From positions 124,001-188,000 of the forward strand of contig JANFAH010000060.1 of the NCBI GenBank assembly GCA_024663395.1: a stretch of 64,000 nucleotides of DNA, given 5' to 3'. The stretch is from Pisolithus tinctorius (Eukaryota; Basidiomycota; Agaricomycetes; Boletales; Pisolithaceae). The notes beneath the pieces were generated by a model that searched no databases, was not told the DNA's origin, and saw only the letters and a program-made list of their open reading frames with translations. The position numbers were made by a program, and so were the translations under genes. The stretch's first letter is position 1. Each line of letters starts with the position of its first letter. Positions 11,880 to 22,696 of the stretch are shown piece after piece.

Positions 11880-12998
11880 ATGTGCGGCCTCGACCCGATA
11901 AGACCAACTTTGGCTTTCCTAGGCCCAGTTGGAACATACTCTCATCAGGTTTTCGAGTCCTGCTGATTCTCTCGACTTATTTATGATTTGTCTTAGGCAG
12001 CATACGACTGCTTCGGAAACTCAGTCGACTACGTGCCCAAGCAGACCATCCAAGGTGAGGAGGACATATTTACGTATCGGGGTGATCTTGCCCATTCCTG
12101 ACAACATCACCCAGCTGTTTTTCGATCCTTATCTCTGGACTTACCTCTCGGCATCGTGCCTCAGGAAAACAGCACCCATGGCTCTGTCATAGAGACTTAC
12201 GACATCCTCCGCGACCCCGCGATCGGTCAAAGCAACTTCATCCGAGGTTCCACTATCCTGGCTGTCCGACACTGCTTGGTAGTCCGGCAAGGTGTCAAGC
12301 TGGAGAATATTGATCACGTCCTAAGTCATGGACAGGTAGGCATGGGCGTCGATGTTGAGAGTATGCCAATCAATAACTTGTCCAGGCATTGGGTCAGTGT
12401 CGGTCATTCCTGGCTCGGCTTCTACCTTGGGCATCGCTGGTGCCTACTGACTCGACAGCAAGTGCCGCTGAGCAAATTTCCAACGGAACGACTGCTTTCG
12501 ATCCTTATAGATGTGCGGCGATCTGCTCATCCATCGTTACTACTGTATTTGAGGGATTGGAGGTTCTTCTGGACAGCATACAGGATGGAGAAGGTCATCT
12601 GTTACCCCGCTCGTCCGTCGGGACCGGACACTGACACTGATTCCACAGCCAACTCCACTCGTTTCTATATCGTTTCCCATGGTTCGGATAGTACATTACC
12701 GCCGAGCCGAATCTCTCCAGTGCGGAGGGAAGCCTTGCTGCGTACCAGTACTTCCCAAGAAAGCCACGGAACATCGGAATGCAAGAGGTTAAACTTCGTA
12801 AAATTGATCAAAGCTCTTGATCTCGAGATCTTGCGCGTTGATCGAAGGCCTGCATTACATGCTCTTACCTTTCGGGACGTGTACTTCCTCGAGGTTGGTG
12901 ATATAGGCGGCAACACTCCATGGTCCGAGAAACTTTCGCAGGCACTACAGAGGGTGACATACCCCGGTATCGAAGTGACATTGTTGGGCAAGTGGTGA
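11880..12998 (+). CDS. PHA2: Prephenate dehydratase (phenylalanine synthesis)
   Basis: Converts prephenate to phenylpyruvate in phenylalanine synthesis. The start is the ATG at 11880 (MCGLDPIRPTLAFLGPVGTY). The family motif GPVGTYSHQAAYDCFG is restored across intron 1. After intron 2 comes LPLGIVPQENSTHGSV. Further on are ILAVRHCLVV and SHGQALGQC, the last restored across a splice near 12337-12387. The substrate-binding Thr-Arg-Phe motif lies in ANSTRFYIVSH. The carboxyl 90 residues, LNFVKLIKALDLEILRVDRR to DVYFLEVGD, sit where the ACT regulatory domain should be, but are divergent: the usual Glu-Ser-Arg-Pro is VDRRP. Feedback control by phenylalanine is expected for the family and cannot be judged here. 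The stop is at 12996-12998. Confidence 0.88.
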
Positions 12999-13343
12999 AA
13001 CCGCGGGTCAATTCAGATAGCCGAACATCATTGTCCCATATGAATCGTTTGCTACGACTCTCTGGTAGTTGGGTTGGCAGTGCTCACACGAAACCCGCCA
13101 AGTGTTACAGGGGGGAGTGGTCGTGTGGCTTCTATATTCGCTTATAAGCCGCAAGAGTGGAGGCCTCCTCACCGATGTAGAGCACCGCTATCGAGAATAG
13201 TAAACACCTGCAAGCAAACTCCCATCGTACTTAGTAGTAGTACTCGAACCACTCCCCGTCCTTGAACGTTTGCCGACTATCCATTTTTTTTCTTCGCCTC
13301 ACACCTGGAGTGGCAAAAGGCAATTTACTCAGCGTAGAACCCA
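12999..13343. other. Gap upstream of Zn2Cys6 regulator
   Basis: About 345 bases between two genes on the same strand. A T/C-rich tract (around 13280-13300) precedes the next start, as is common in fungal promoters. No coding frame or repeat is supported. Confidence 0.4.
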
Positions 13344-16191
13344 ATGCCAAAGGCAACCTCTAGCACCAGCTCAGGGGCACGTCCTGCCCTTCGCAGAAAC
13401 CAGGTACGGACATGGAAGTACACCACTAGGGCCGTTTGACTGACGGTGGGCGCATTCACCAATTGAAGGCTTGCCGCTCTTGTCGTAAACGGAAGCTTGT
13501 ATGTATGGCAGCTTCTTGTATTGTCTTCTCAGTAGTTCCCGCGAACTTATGGTCGCCATTTCAAGAAATGTGACGCTGCTCGTCCCCATTGCGGTACCTG
13601 TGTCAAGTACGTCGCGTGTATTCATTTCACTTGCCAACCTTTCTCTCATTGCTATAAAGATACTGGCAATCTCTCATAAGTGTTCCTGCACCTGTCGGAT
13701 ATACGTCAGCAGTTTCCTCATTGTCACGAAGAAATCACTCACATGCATTATTAGACACCCTGCCGAACCTCAGTGTGTGTATGATCCGGTGGATGGGTTG
13801 ACTCTCTCCCCCGACACGGATCCACTCGAGAAAATTCGGTTGCTGGAGGAAGAAGTTTGTGAGCCTTTCCCCAACTTTTCCTGTCGAAGTTCTTAATGGT
13901 GGCCCATGCTCAGCGAAACTTAAGATCCAATTACATGAGCAGAACGTTCCTGCTCGAAGTCCAGGCCCCTCGATGTCGCGTCGGCATAGCTATGGTCTTT
14001 GTAGACCTGGATCCACCCCGACGTCATTGGGATCTGATAGTCAAATACCTGTTCCTGGAAGTAAACTTCCTGCTTACAATCCAGGAGATTCATTAGGGTT
14101 GAATCATCTTAACTTTCGACAAGACAACCTTGGCATAAACATACAGTGTGCGGCTGTTACCGACGCCCATGCAGAGTTAATTCACACCGGTTGGAATACT
14201 GACCTTCCCGAGCCTCGCGTCCTCGATCATTAGTAAGGGGACTTCGGAGGAATCTATACCACAAGGCAGCTAACCCGTTGTAATTTTTAGTATAGAAACG
14301 TTTTTCAGGTGTGACCCCTGTGGCCCGCGCATACTTCACCGGCCCTCCTTCTTGGCCGCCATACGCCTTCATCCTCGAGATCCAGCGTTTCCGCACTCCG
14401 CTATCCTGCATGCTATTGTAAGGCTTGGAACCTCATCTGGTTTTGCAATTTGCTGATAGACCGTTTGAGTGCGCTTGCGCCTCCCGGTGGTCGTCTAGGA
14501 GTGTAGCTATGCAACCAGACGGGTCCGGAAAAGACGAGTTTGCGGAGTTTCACGCAAGTAAAACTCGAAAGTACATAGATAGGACAATGGCTACAGGGGA
14601 AGACATTTTCCAAGTGGTTCAAGCATGCATTATTCTTTCCTGGTACTTCTACCAAGAAGGCAGATGGGTGGAAGCGTGGGTGTTTGCTGGTTTCCAAACA
14701 CGTGTTTCCATCCCATTGCGCCTGAACTATCCTGGAACCTTTTGCACGCATGGTCACGCTCTGACAGCAGGATACTTGCCCCCTCCGAAGGACTTTCGCG
14801 ATCTCGAAACCCGGCGGCGTACCTGGTGGATGTCCATAGTTTTTGACCGGATTGTTGCCGCAGGCGGCTGGACGCACTCCATCGATGAGAGGGACATTGG
14901 CACGGAGCTTCCCTTGAGAGGAGAAGATTTCGACGCCGAGGTATTCGTTCTGCCGCCCGTATTTCGCACTGCTTGATTTCACGTATAGCATCTCATTCCA
15001 AACAACCCTCAAAATATGAGCACGGAAGACTTCTTTACTACGCACCTCCCGAAATATACCGACTCTTTTTTACTGTTCATTAAGGCCGTTATGATGTTCG
15101 GCAGAGTCACAGACTACAACGTTCGTACCAAATTGCGGACCTCAACACCCCTCAAAAAGTATCAGGATCCCTTTGCACTACCTGGCTTCAAAGAGTTGGA
15201 CAGTCTAGTCCATAAAGACTTTCTTGAAAATCTGCCACACTCACACAGGTTCAATATCGGTGTAACCGACATGTCAGCTAATGGATCATCTGTTGATACC
15301 GACCTCTACATGGCTCATGTCGTACCCTACGCGTAAAGCTTTGATTGTTTGAATCAACCCTCTGACGTCGAACTTCGTTTCCGCAGGGCGAGCATAACAC
15401 TCCATAACCCGTATCTGGACCTAAATGATGTTCACCACCCTTCCACCAGCCGTTGTATCGAAGCTGCACAGGCGATATCATCAGCGTACTACATGCTTTC
15501 CGCCACATCTCTTGATACGACACGGTTGCATCCTTTCATTACTGTATGTGCATCGCATCCCCTTCAATCCTTCCTGAGGTTCATTTTGTCAGATATGTTG
15601 GTATCTCGCAGCGGCTGTCCAGGTTCAAGTTTGCAAGCATTTTATTGAAATGGGTGATCGAGTCAGAGAAGCCCAAGTCTGGGGTGAAATCAACGTACTG
15701 AGGTTGGTTCGCCCTTGGTTTCCATATCATAGTGCTGACTTGTTACATAGAGAGGCAATGTTGAATTATGGAGCACGGTCTCCCATCGGAAGTAGGGACC
15801 TGGCTTTAGTAGGTTCTGATATTACTCACATTGTCTGCCAGCTCGGCAAGAAGGCCTCCTACGAGGCTTGATGAAAGAAGTCGTTCAGCTGTCGAGTCAA
15901 AATCAACCCCTTGAAGTCGGATTACCTCTGTACCCGTTCTCCCATTCTACTGTGTTTGCCAACCCAAACGTGCCCTACTGCGATGGGCCCGTAGCACCTC
16001 TCCCCAATCCAAGTGTACCGGAACACTATGAAGCGAGATTCGAGGAAAGTACTGTTGGGGTAGAACTTGCTGGCCAACCTCAACCACCGGCGCTCTATGC
16101 AGGGGCTTCAATGATCACAGACCATCTGCAGGGCGATGTTCCCCTTCATAGTGGTGACTTCTTAACGTGGGACAGCAGTAGCAGTCGATAG
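13344..16191 (+). CDS. Zn2Cys6 fungal transcription factor
   Basis: Nuclear DNA-binding regulator of the fungal binuclear zinc cluster class; its targets are unknown. The start at 13344 gives MPKATSSTSSGARPALRRNQ. Three introns break the cluster, which reads ACRSCRKRKL, then KCDAARPHCGTCVK, then HPAEPQC. This gives Cys-X2-Cys-X6-Cys-X6-Cys-X2-Cys-X8-Cys, with the usual basic run. A short acidic helix follows (DPLEKIRLLEEE). The middle-homology domain (Fungal_trans) is seen in CDPCGPRILHRPSFLAAIRL, QEGRWVEAWVFAGFQTR and ETRRRTWWMSIVFDRIVAAG. Late exons carry LHNPYLDLNDVHHPSTSRC. The stop is at 16191. Borders between 13860 and 14420 are uncertain. It converges on the membrane-protein gene with 100 bases between stops. 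Confidence 0.82.
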
Positions 16192-16291
16192 CCTCCTTTT
16201 TATTAGTTACTCATCACAGCACCAGCAGTTATGCACACGTCAGGTCCCTCTTGTAGCATAAATTCGAGTAGAATTGATAGTGTTTTCTCTG

Positions 16292-17175
16292 TCAAAACAT
16301 CTCTCGATCCCGATCCTGACCTCTCCGCCTTTCAGCTTCTAGCATTGCCTCGAATCTCGCCTGAGCAGTTGCGCGGTCCTCTGGCTTGTCCGTGGATTGA
16401 CCATCGTACGCGGATGGCACAGGAATTCTACTGCGCTCTTGCCGTTGCCTTATTGCATCCCAGGTCGACTGCTGACTGATGTTTCGCGCATTAGCGGCGC
16501 GAATCTCATCCCACCGATTCTTGAATGCAGTTGAGGAATTTGGATTGTTGTTTCCTGTCTCACGCCGGATATCAATTTAGGTACAACTCTTCAAGGGCAA
16601 CCGGACGCACCAACGGGGTCTGATCGTGTCCGATTCTCGAAGCCTGTTTCTGAACCTTGCGGGTAGTCGCCGGTGTCCGCAGTTGTATCAATTTTCTTCT
16701 GTTGAATACGCCGAAGGGTGAAACCGATGTTTCCGTCTCCGCCAAGTTTCTTGTGAATATGGCTTAAGGCCAAAACAAAACCCTCGGGATCCTCGAGGGC
16801 TTCGGCGAACTGTCGGTGGGCTACAAACCGTCTGAAACCACCATACATCATTCCCACAACGTAGGTGGCACCTCCAAAAATGAAGGTTTTCCTCTGTCCC
16901 CATGGGGGGCGAGCAACGCGATACCCGTAGAGAGCTGTTGCGCCTGCGGCGCCAGAGCCATAAAGCATCTAACATGGCGTACCTGTGAGAAATCGAGGCT
17001 CCTTAGTAGTTGGCGGACATACCGGCCAATGACTGTGAGAGCCGGGCAAGAAACGGACAGCTAGATCAAAATCATGTTGGGCTAGGACGTTATTTTCCAG
17101 CTCGGGTTGGAGGAGTTCGACAGTACGCTCCCTGGAGCGAAATGTTGACGTCAGCCAATCTAGCGGATAGGACAT
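16292..17175 (-). CDS. Two-helix membrane protein, unknown function
   Basis: Not a family I can name. The start at 17175 gives MSYPLDWLTSTFRSRERTVE. My preferred first intron (donor GTATGT, 54 bases) joins SHSHWP to MLYGSGAAGATALYGYRVAR, a glycine-rich hydrophobic helix resembling a glycine zipper. It is followed by TFIFGGATYVVGMMYGGFRR, a second helix. Next comes HRQFAEALEDPEGFVLALSH. Two more introns lead to NPNSSTAFKNRWDEIRAANA, QSTWDAIRQRQERSR and a charged tail ending REMF at the TGA at 16292-16294. The glycine-rich helix pair with short soluble ends would suit an organelle inner-membrane protein, but this is inference. It shares a 263-base promoter with the RhoGEF. The first splice is the least certain part. 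Confidence 0.65.
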
Positions 17176-17438
17176 CTTGATGGAAAGTGAACAACGTGGG
17201 CGGTGTAATTCGACCACGTTTTAGAAACTGGCTTGCTGCTATGCAATACGGTCGAGTACTACTGTGTTGGAGGCGATGAATGTTTTTCATGGTCGAGTGC
17301 GTCGACGGGAAATTCCCGTCGAAGTGGAGATCACCCACGTTCAACTCGATGTTAATGACCAGCAGACGTTTAGCGTTTTAACCCTCATATACATACATAC
17401 ACTGGCTGTGATCAGTGCTAGTGATCACCCCCGCGTAC

Positions 17439-20400
17439 ATGACGGAACCTCTGGCCAGCACTCCTCTGCAAGATGGCGGTTCCCCACCACCTCCACCGCC
17501 AAAGACGACCGACGATGTGCCAACGAGTTCTCTACGAGAGCGACTGCAACTTCCTCCGATACCTGCTATGGCATCGTTAGGTTAGCGGTTTCGCCACGAT
17601 TCTGTCGATCTGTCCCCATTCTGACTGCCACCTCAGCCCTCGACATCCCGTCTTCTCCCATGACACCCTTGTCACCATCAGTGCCGTCTAATTCGACCGA
17701 GTCCCCCACATTCCCTGGGGAAAGACCCAAGAAACCTAGCCCGTTAACGGACCTGATAGAAAGCGAAAAGCTTTATGTAGATCTCCTGACGGGGGTCATT
17801 CGAGTGAGTGATCCTAGCCATCTACGGTTGCTTTCGCCTCACTTCTGAGCCTAGAAAGTAGCTGCGGCGTGGTCGAAATTAAATCTTCCCCCACCGGAGT
17901 TGGACGTTATGTTCCGTAGCATAGAGAGTGTGTACAAAGTCAACCGTACATTATTGAGGGTAAGACCCTCGCGTCGTTCTTTCCGAACATTGCCTGATCC
18001 CTTCTTCAGAGATTGAAGGATATTGGAGAAAATCCCTCCTCTCCAAAGGCTCTCGGCGATCTCTTGATGCGCTGGGTGAGTACATATATGGTATACATGG
18101 CATCTTCAAAATTGATTCTGGTGCAATGAAAGATTGATGATCTGGATCGTCCATATACAATATATACTGAAACATATTGCTCTGGATTCGACTCTTGGGA
18201 GCCGGTCAAGTCGAATCCGAAAGTCGCAGCTGTATTAGGCGCGTTCTCACTCTCCAATCCACCCCCGGCTAGTATCGCGCAGAGTAGTCAGCTTCCAGAT
18301 CCGTCTGTTTGGACGCTTGATGCTCTCTTCCTTCTCCCGAAAGGCCGTTTGCAATACTACAGGAAGTTATATAGCAGATTACTTAAAAGCACGACCCCCG
18401 GTCGAAGCGATTATCGTCTATTGACAGGCGCACTGGAAAAGCTTGACGCTCTCTTGGAAACCCTTGATAGTAGAGCCGGCTGCAGAGTTGAAGCTTATTC
18501 GCCTTCTTCAGTGACGTCGGAGGGTGCCAATGGGTTGCAGGCACCTGTCGCGGAACTTGCACCTGGTGGTGCTCTTCTTGCCGGGCGGTTCGGTGCTGGC
18601 GGGTCAAATATGACTGTCTTGGCGACGAGCCGTCCCTCCACAGCAGAGTGAGTTACAGAGCTTAGCTTCCTAGCCTTCATTTACATGCCATTAGCAGGCA
18701 CTCAGCAGAAAGTCCGCCTGCTCGCATTAACTCTGATCCGGTACTGGCAGTATCTTCCGTTTCAGACCTAGAGAAACGTTTGACAACGGAAAAAACACTC
18801 GATATCTTTACAATGGAACCCAAGGTTCGTTTTATGCTGCTATAGTGGCAGATCCGACAAGTTGACACGACGAATCTGCAGCAAGTTCGATTACAACTTC
18901 TACCACCGTCGTTACCATATACCCGTCAATTGCGTGCTTCGGTTGCTGTGATCATTCGAATTACCCCTAAATCAACCGGAGTAGAAGTCGTGCATCGCCA
19001 CGGCCACGTCTTTATCTTGTCAGATCTCTTTCTTGTCTGCGAACGAGTATCTCCGGAAGAGAGGCTTGTCCTCGATGCAGACATCCGCTTGTGTTACCCG
19101 CCCATTTCAGGCAAGGTTCTTAAAGTGACGGATGTGCCTGAGCAAGGTTCGTGGGGTAAATCTCTTTTGACTGGTCTCCCTCATTCGCTCCTCAGGCAAC
19201 GCTCTAAATGTTTCCATCATGCGCAAAGAAATGCTCACCTTGGAGGCTAATTCCCAACATGCACGAGATCAGATCGTGAAAGAATTCATGGAGTGCATAT
19301 CGTTTGCCCGAACTAGTAAGTGTGGACACAACATGTCCTGCCTGTTAACTCAGGCCCCTTTCAGTTTCTGGCGCTGCTCGGGAGCCCGTTCCCCCTCTGC
19401 CTTCCCAAAGTGTTATCCCTCAGCCACCTTCAAAGTCTCCTGCGAGCCCCCCGGAGCAACCGAGGTCGCAATCAGACGGGTTTTTACAACAATCAAAAAC
19501 ACAAGTTATTGATGAGGAATTTGGCGGAAATGCCTCACCGTCGGGGCCATCTAACTCTACCCTAGGTCATACCTCACCGACCCAGGAAACTGTCATTCAG
19601 CCCGATATTCCTGTTTCATTGGGTCATTTACATGGTTCCCGCACCAGCGCTGGAAGCAGTCTTTCTAGTGCTGCAGTGTCGCCCGAGTCCCAAGCAGCCT
19701 CTATAGCTCACCGAGTCCCTTCACTACAGAGTCCCCTTCCAAGTCCGACACATATTGCACGTCAACCATCTATTCCTCAGGGAACAAGATATCTCCCGCA
19801 ATCCTCTTTTGTGCCTGAACAAGTTATCCCTCCTGCTCGTAGTGACAGCATGCGGTCTCCCCTTCCTGACCCGGATGGCGTATTTTCAGGAACTCCAAGT
19901 CGTGTCCATTCGCCCCCCTCGCGAAGTTCCACTGGGCAGCCTACACCGCCTGCTTCAGTACATCCTCTTCGCCATCAACTTTCTCACCATAGCTTACATC
20001 GAGGTCCACCTCACAATCCGCTAGCGGGCATGCCTATTCAACACTTTCCCCGCCCAGCCACTAGTCACACATACTCATCGCGCCCTCCTGGATCCCAATA
20101 TGGAGCGCTTCCCCAGAGACCTCCTTCAGAGCCACCGAGGCTTCATAAGTCCCCGTCATCACGGTCGCTGGTATCTCAGTACGTACCCGACCACGCTGCT
20201 CCGCCTCCAATGCCATCCTTTCCTGGAGGGCTGCCGGCATCGCAGCGTCCTTATCCGGGCGGTGCTATGAGTCCTACATCTTCCCGACCATTTCTTCCAT
20301 CTCAGATGGGGTCGAGAACCAATTCCTTGGGCGAAACTTCGCTCCAGGACCCTAGTCCACCTACGTCACCAATCGAAGAGCCGCGGCCTTTAGGCCCGAC

Positions 20401-20746
20401 TCGATCCACAGTTACTGCCCAGATGAAATGCAAAGTGTTCCATAAACAACACCACGCACAGTGGAAATCGCTCGGATCAGCTAGACTGACACTTTATAGA
20501 CAGGAGCCAACCAATATTAAGCAATTAGTCGTTGAGGCTGATAGCAAAGACAAAGGAATTCTCATATCAACCATCGTTTTGACTGATGGGGTGGAACGGG
20601 TAGGGAAGACGGGAGTGGCAATTGAGCTTAGTGATGCTAAAGGTGGTCGTACGGGCATTGTCTACATGATTCAGCTACGGAGTGAAAGTTCTGCGGGCGG
20701 GCTGTTTGAAACATTGTTGGCAGGATCTGACAGGTCGTCCAAGTAA
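17439..20746 (+). CDS. RhoGEF (DH-PH) with proline-rich and C-terminal globular region
   Basis: Guanine-nucleotide exchange factor for Rho-family GTPases. The start at 17439 gives MTEPLASTPLQDGG followed by a run of seven prolines. The DH domain begins at PLTDLIESEKLYVDLLTGVI and continues through VYKVNRTLLRRLKDIGENPS, ALGDLLMRW and WTLDALFLLPKGRLQYYRKL. A PH-like part follows: LRASVAVIIRITPKSTGVEV, HGHVFILSDLFLVCERV, MRKEMLTLEANSQHARDQIV. About 250 residues of Ser/Pro-rich linker come next. The carboxyl 115 residues form a separate globular unit (VTAQMKCKVFHKQHHAQWKS, GSARLTLYRQEP, GKTGVAIELSD), resembling a PH/Ran-binding-like fold. That last point is inference. The stop is at 20744-20746, 125 bases from the convergent nuclease gene. 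The specific GTPase partner cannot be told. Confidence 0.84.
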
Positions 20747-20870
20747 CGTTGCAAATAGTAACTTCTTATTTTGGGCAATTCAAGCATATGCCAGTGCCGC
20801 ATAATTCTATTCGCATGTTCTTTATGCGAACACTGGAGTGGAATATATCAGGAGGCGTATCTACTCTTCA

Positions 20871-22566
20871 CATGGAGAGATGGACGTCCTAAGTTGGGCA
20901 CACAGCGAAAAGTGATCGCTGCCGCAAATCCGGAGTTGAGGTAAGCCCTGGATGACATTCTCCGTGCGATGTGGTTGAAGATAACCTATCACTTCCGTGT
21001 GTGTGCGTGGCGAGTCTAGGAAGAATATATAATCTAAAGTGGTTGTCAGACAACGTAGGTATTGCCTTGAAAGACCAACCTAAAGTTGTCTTCCAATAAT
21101 GTGTATAGCTGGTCCACATTGGCTCGTTCGTACCCAATCTCGCAGTTGAAAATGGTATCCTATCGCCGAATGTCACAACATCGGTCGGTGTTGCCATTGC
21201 CTTGTACACCCTTTGACCTTCGTCGTATGCACTCCGCAAGCGACATCGGAAAAGGTCAAGAAGTTCAGAGTCTGATAAGAGCCCGTCGGAAATCTCCGCA
21301 ACTCGAGAGTTGCGGATAACTCTATCAGGATCCCCTTCCTCTCCCTCCTCGGGTTCCGTTGTTGAGGACATCGAGACACCGGGATCTATGGAAACATGTA
21401 CCACGCGTGAAACATCCAACGAATGTTTTTGCTCTGCCGCCAACGGGTCACCAACCAGTAGCGAGTAGGCAGGATCTTCAGGAGAGAAGTTGAAGTCTGC
21501 GCGACTTTGATTTTAGCACATGACGCTATATGGACGAGTATCAATACCTCCAGCTATTATGCAGGGCCAATCGTGAAGTTGCATAAGGTCTCTCCATCTG
21601 ACGACCTCACGAAGTAGGAGTCCTGCCTGCCTGTATCCTCTTCAGAGGTATGATCAGCGAAAGAGGAGGTAAACAACCTTGCTCGTTCATAAGTGTATCT
21701 GGAGCTCTGTTCAGAAAGACACGAAGAAAGGGTTCCGACGTCAACCCACGCAGGATGCCAAAACAGATGTGTCGTAGCGACGATGTAGCCGACTTTGTCG
21801 GTGTCCACCCTTTCCAATGCAACTAGCGAGCCGATGTTCTTCGTCCGATGACTGGAGGCGATCCGAGCCTGAGGGCTGACCGGGGCGTTCTCCCTTGCTT
21901 CAACGTCATCGTATTGTACCACCTTTTCGCCCACTGTCCGGAACATATCCTGCTTATAAGCGACGACGCAACCGTGGGGCTTTAGTGGCCCGGTTGCATA
22001 CGTATAGGAGTACCCAGCATTTTTTAAGACGGGGAACAACTTGTCCTGACGATCTGCCTCCTGAGCAGCCCACGTGCTTCAATATATATCGTTCAGTCAG
22101 GGTAAGAGCAACTAACTTGTAAGCACATGATATCTGCATCATAAAAGATAAGCTCGTCATGTATCATTCGTTCCCTTTCAGCTGCTTTACGAGATTTTCC
22201 GCTAGTAGGAAAGAGTTCTGAACCTGGGTTGGATCAATATGGTGTGTGCATGCTCAGTAGCTTCGGTTAAACATACGCATGAGACATTGTGCGAGTATCT
22301 GAGATTACGTAGGAGGCTCCGTAAGTCAAAACGTAGATAAACGATCATGCACCGACGTTCCAGGTCATTATCTTCACGGTGTAAGCTCCAGGTACATCCT
22401 TGCAAGAATCGGATAGTGAAACCCAAGGCCTGGCTAAAAACTGCGGCTGTCTTTGGGGCTCAGAAGAGTTTCTCTGTGCGGCAGACCTGTTAGCTTGACG
22501 TTTCAAGCGTTTTTCTTCTGCAACAGCAAGCTGTTCGGGTGAGAGATGGTACTTAGCATTCGACAT
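20871..22566 (-). CDS. NGL2-type EEP-family RNA exonuclease
   Basis: Endonuclease/exonuclease/phosphatase-family protein of the Ccr4/Ngl branch; yeast Ngl2 trims the 5.8S rRNA 3' end. The start at 22566 gives MSNAKYHLSPEQLAVAEEKR. The ATG at 22611 is in frame but sits 4 bases from a promoter-like palindrome. Catalytic landmarks are restored across introns: KIMTWNV (metal-binding Asn), DADIMCLQEADRQDKLFPVL (Glu), VALERVDTDKVGYIVATTHL (His), TSYTHYWKTTLDYIFFLDSP and RICGSDHFSLCAQL (Asp-His). The last exon, ending CEE at the TAG at 20871-20873, becomes visible only after removing a roughly 50-base intron. All active-site blocks are present, so the enzyme looks intact. Subtype (Ngl1, 2 or 3) is less sure than family. 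Confidence 0.83.
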
Positions 22567-22614
22567 AATGCCACGAAATTCCAACGCTGAAAGTACACGA
22601 GAAAGGTACATCGC

Positions 22615-22622
22615 TCACGTGA
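22615..22622. promoter_or_regulatory. TCACGTGA palindrome between nuclease and M16 genes
   Basis: Exact palindrome, 49 bases from the nuclease ATG at 22566 and 75 bases from the M16 ATG at 22697. This divergent promoter is only 130 bases long, so the site could serve both genes. Its position argues against the upstream ATG at 22611. The function is inferred. Confidence 0.4.
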
Positions 22623-22696
22623 TCACTATGTTTTGATTACTTAAGCGGCTCATGGGCCTCTTCGAGAGTTGGACTTGCGTGGACAGAACTCTGTCG

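Noticed and set aside
16960..16990. A 14-base intron in the two-helix protein gene
   Set aside because: Too short to splice; a 54-base intron with donor GTATGT explains the frame change.
10646..20746. A Rac/RhoGEF signalling cluster
   Set aside because: Unrelated genes (prephenate dehydratase, a Zn2Cys6 regulator and a membrane protein) lie between; two genes 6 kb apart is weak evidence.
13344..20746. Secondary-metabolite cluster around the Zn2Cys6 regulator
   Set aside because: No polyketide, peptide or terpene synthase, P450 or transporter is nearby.
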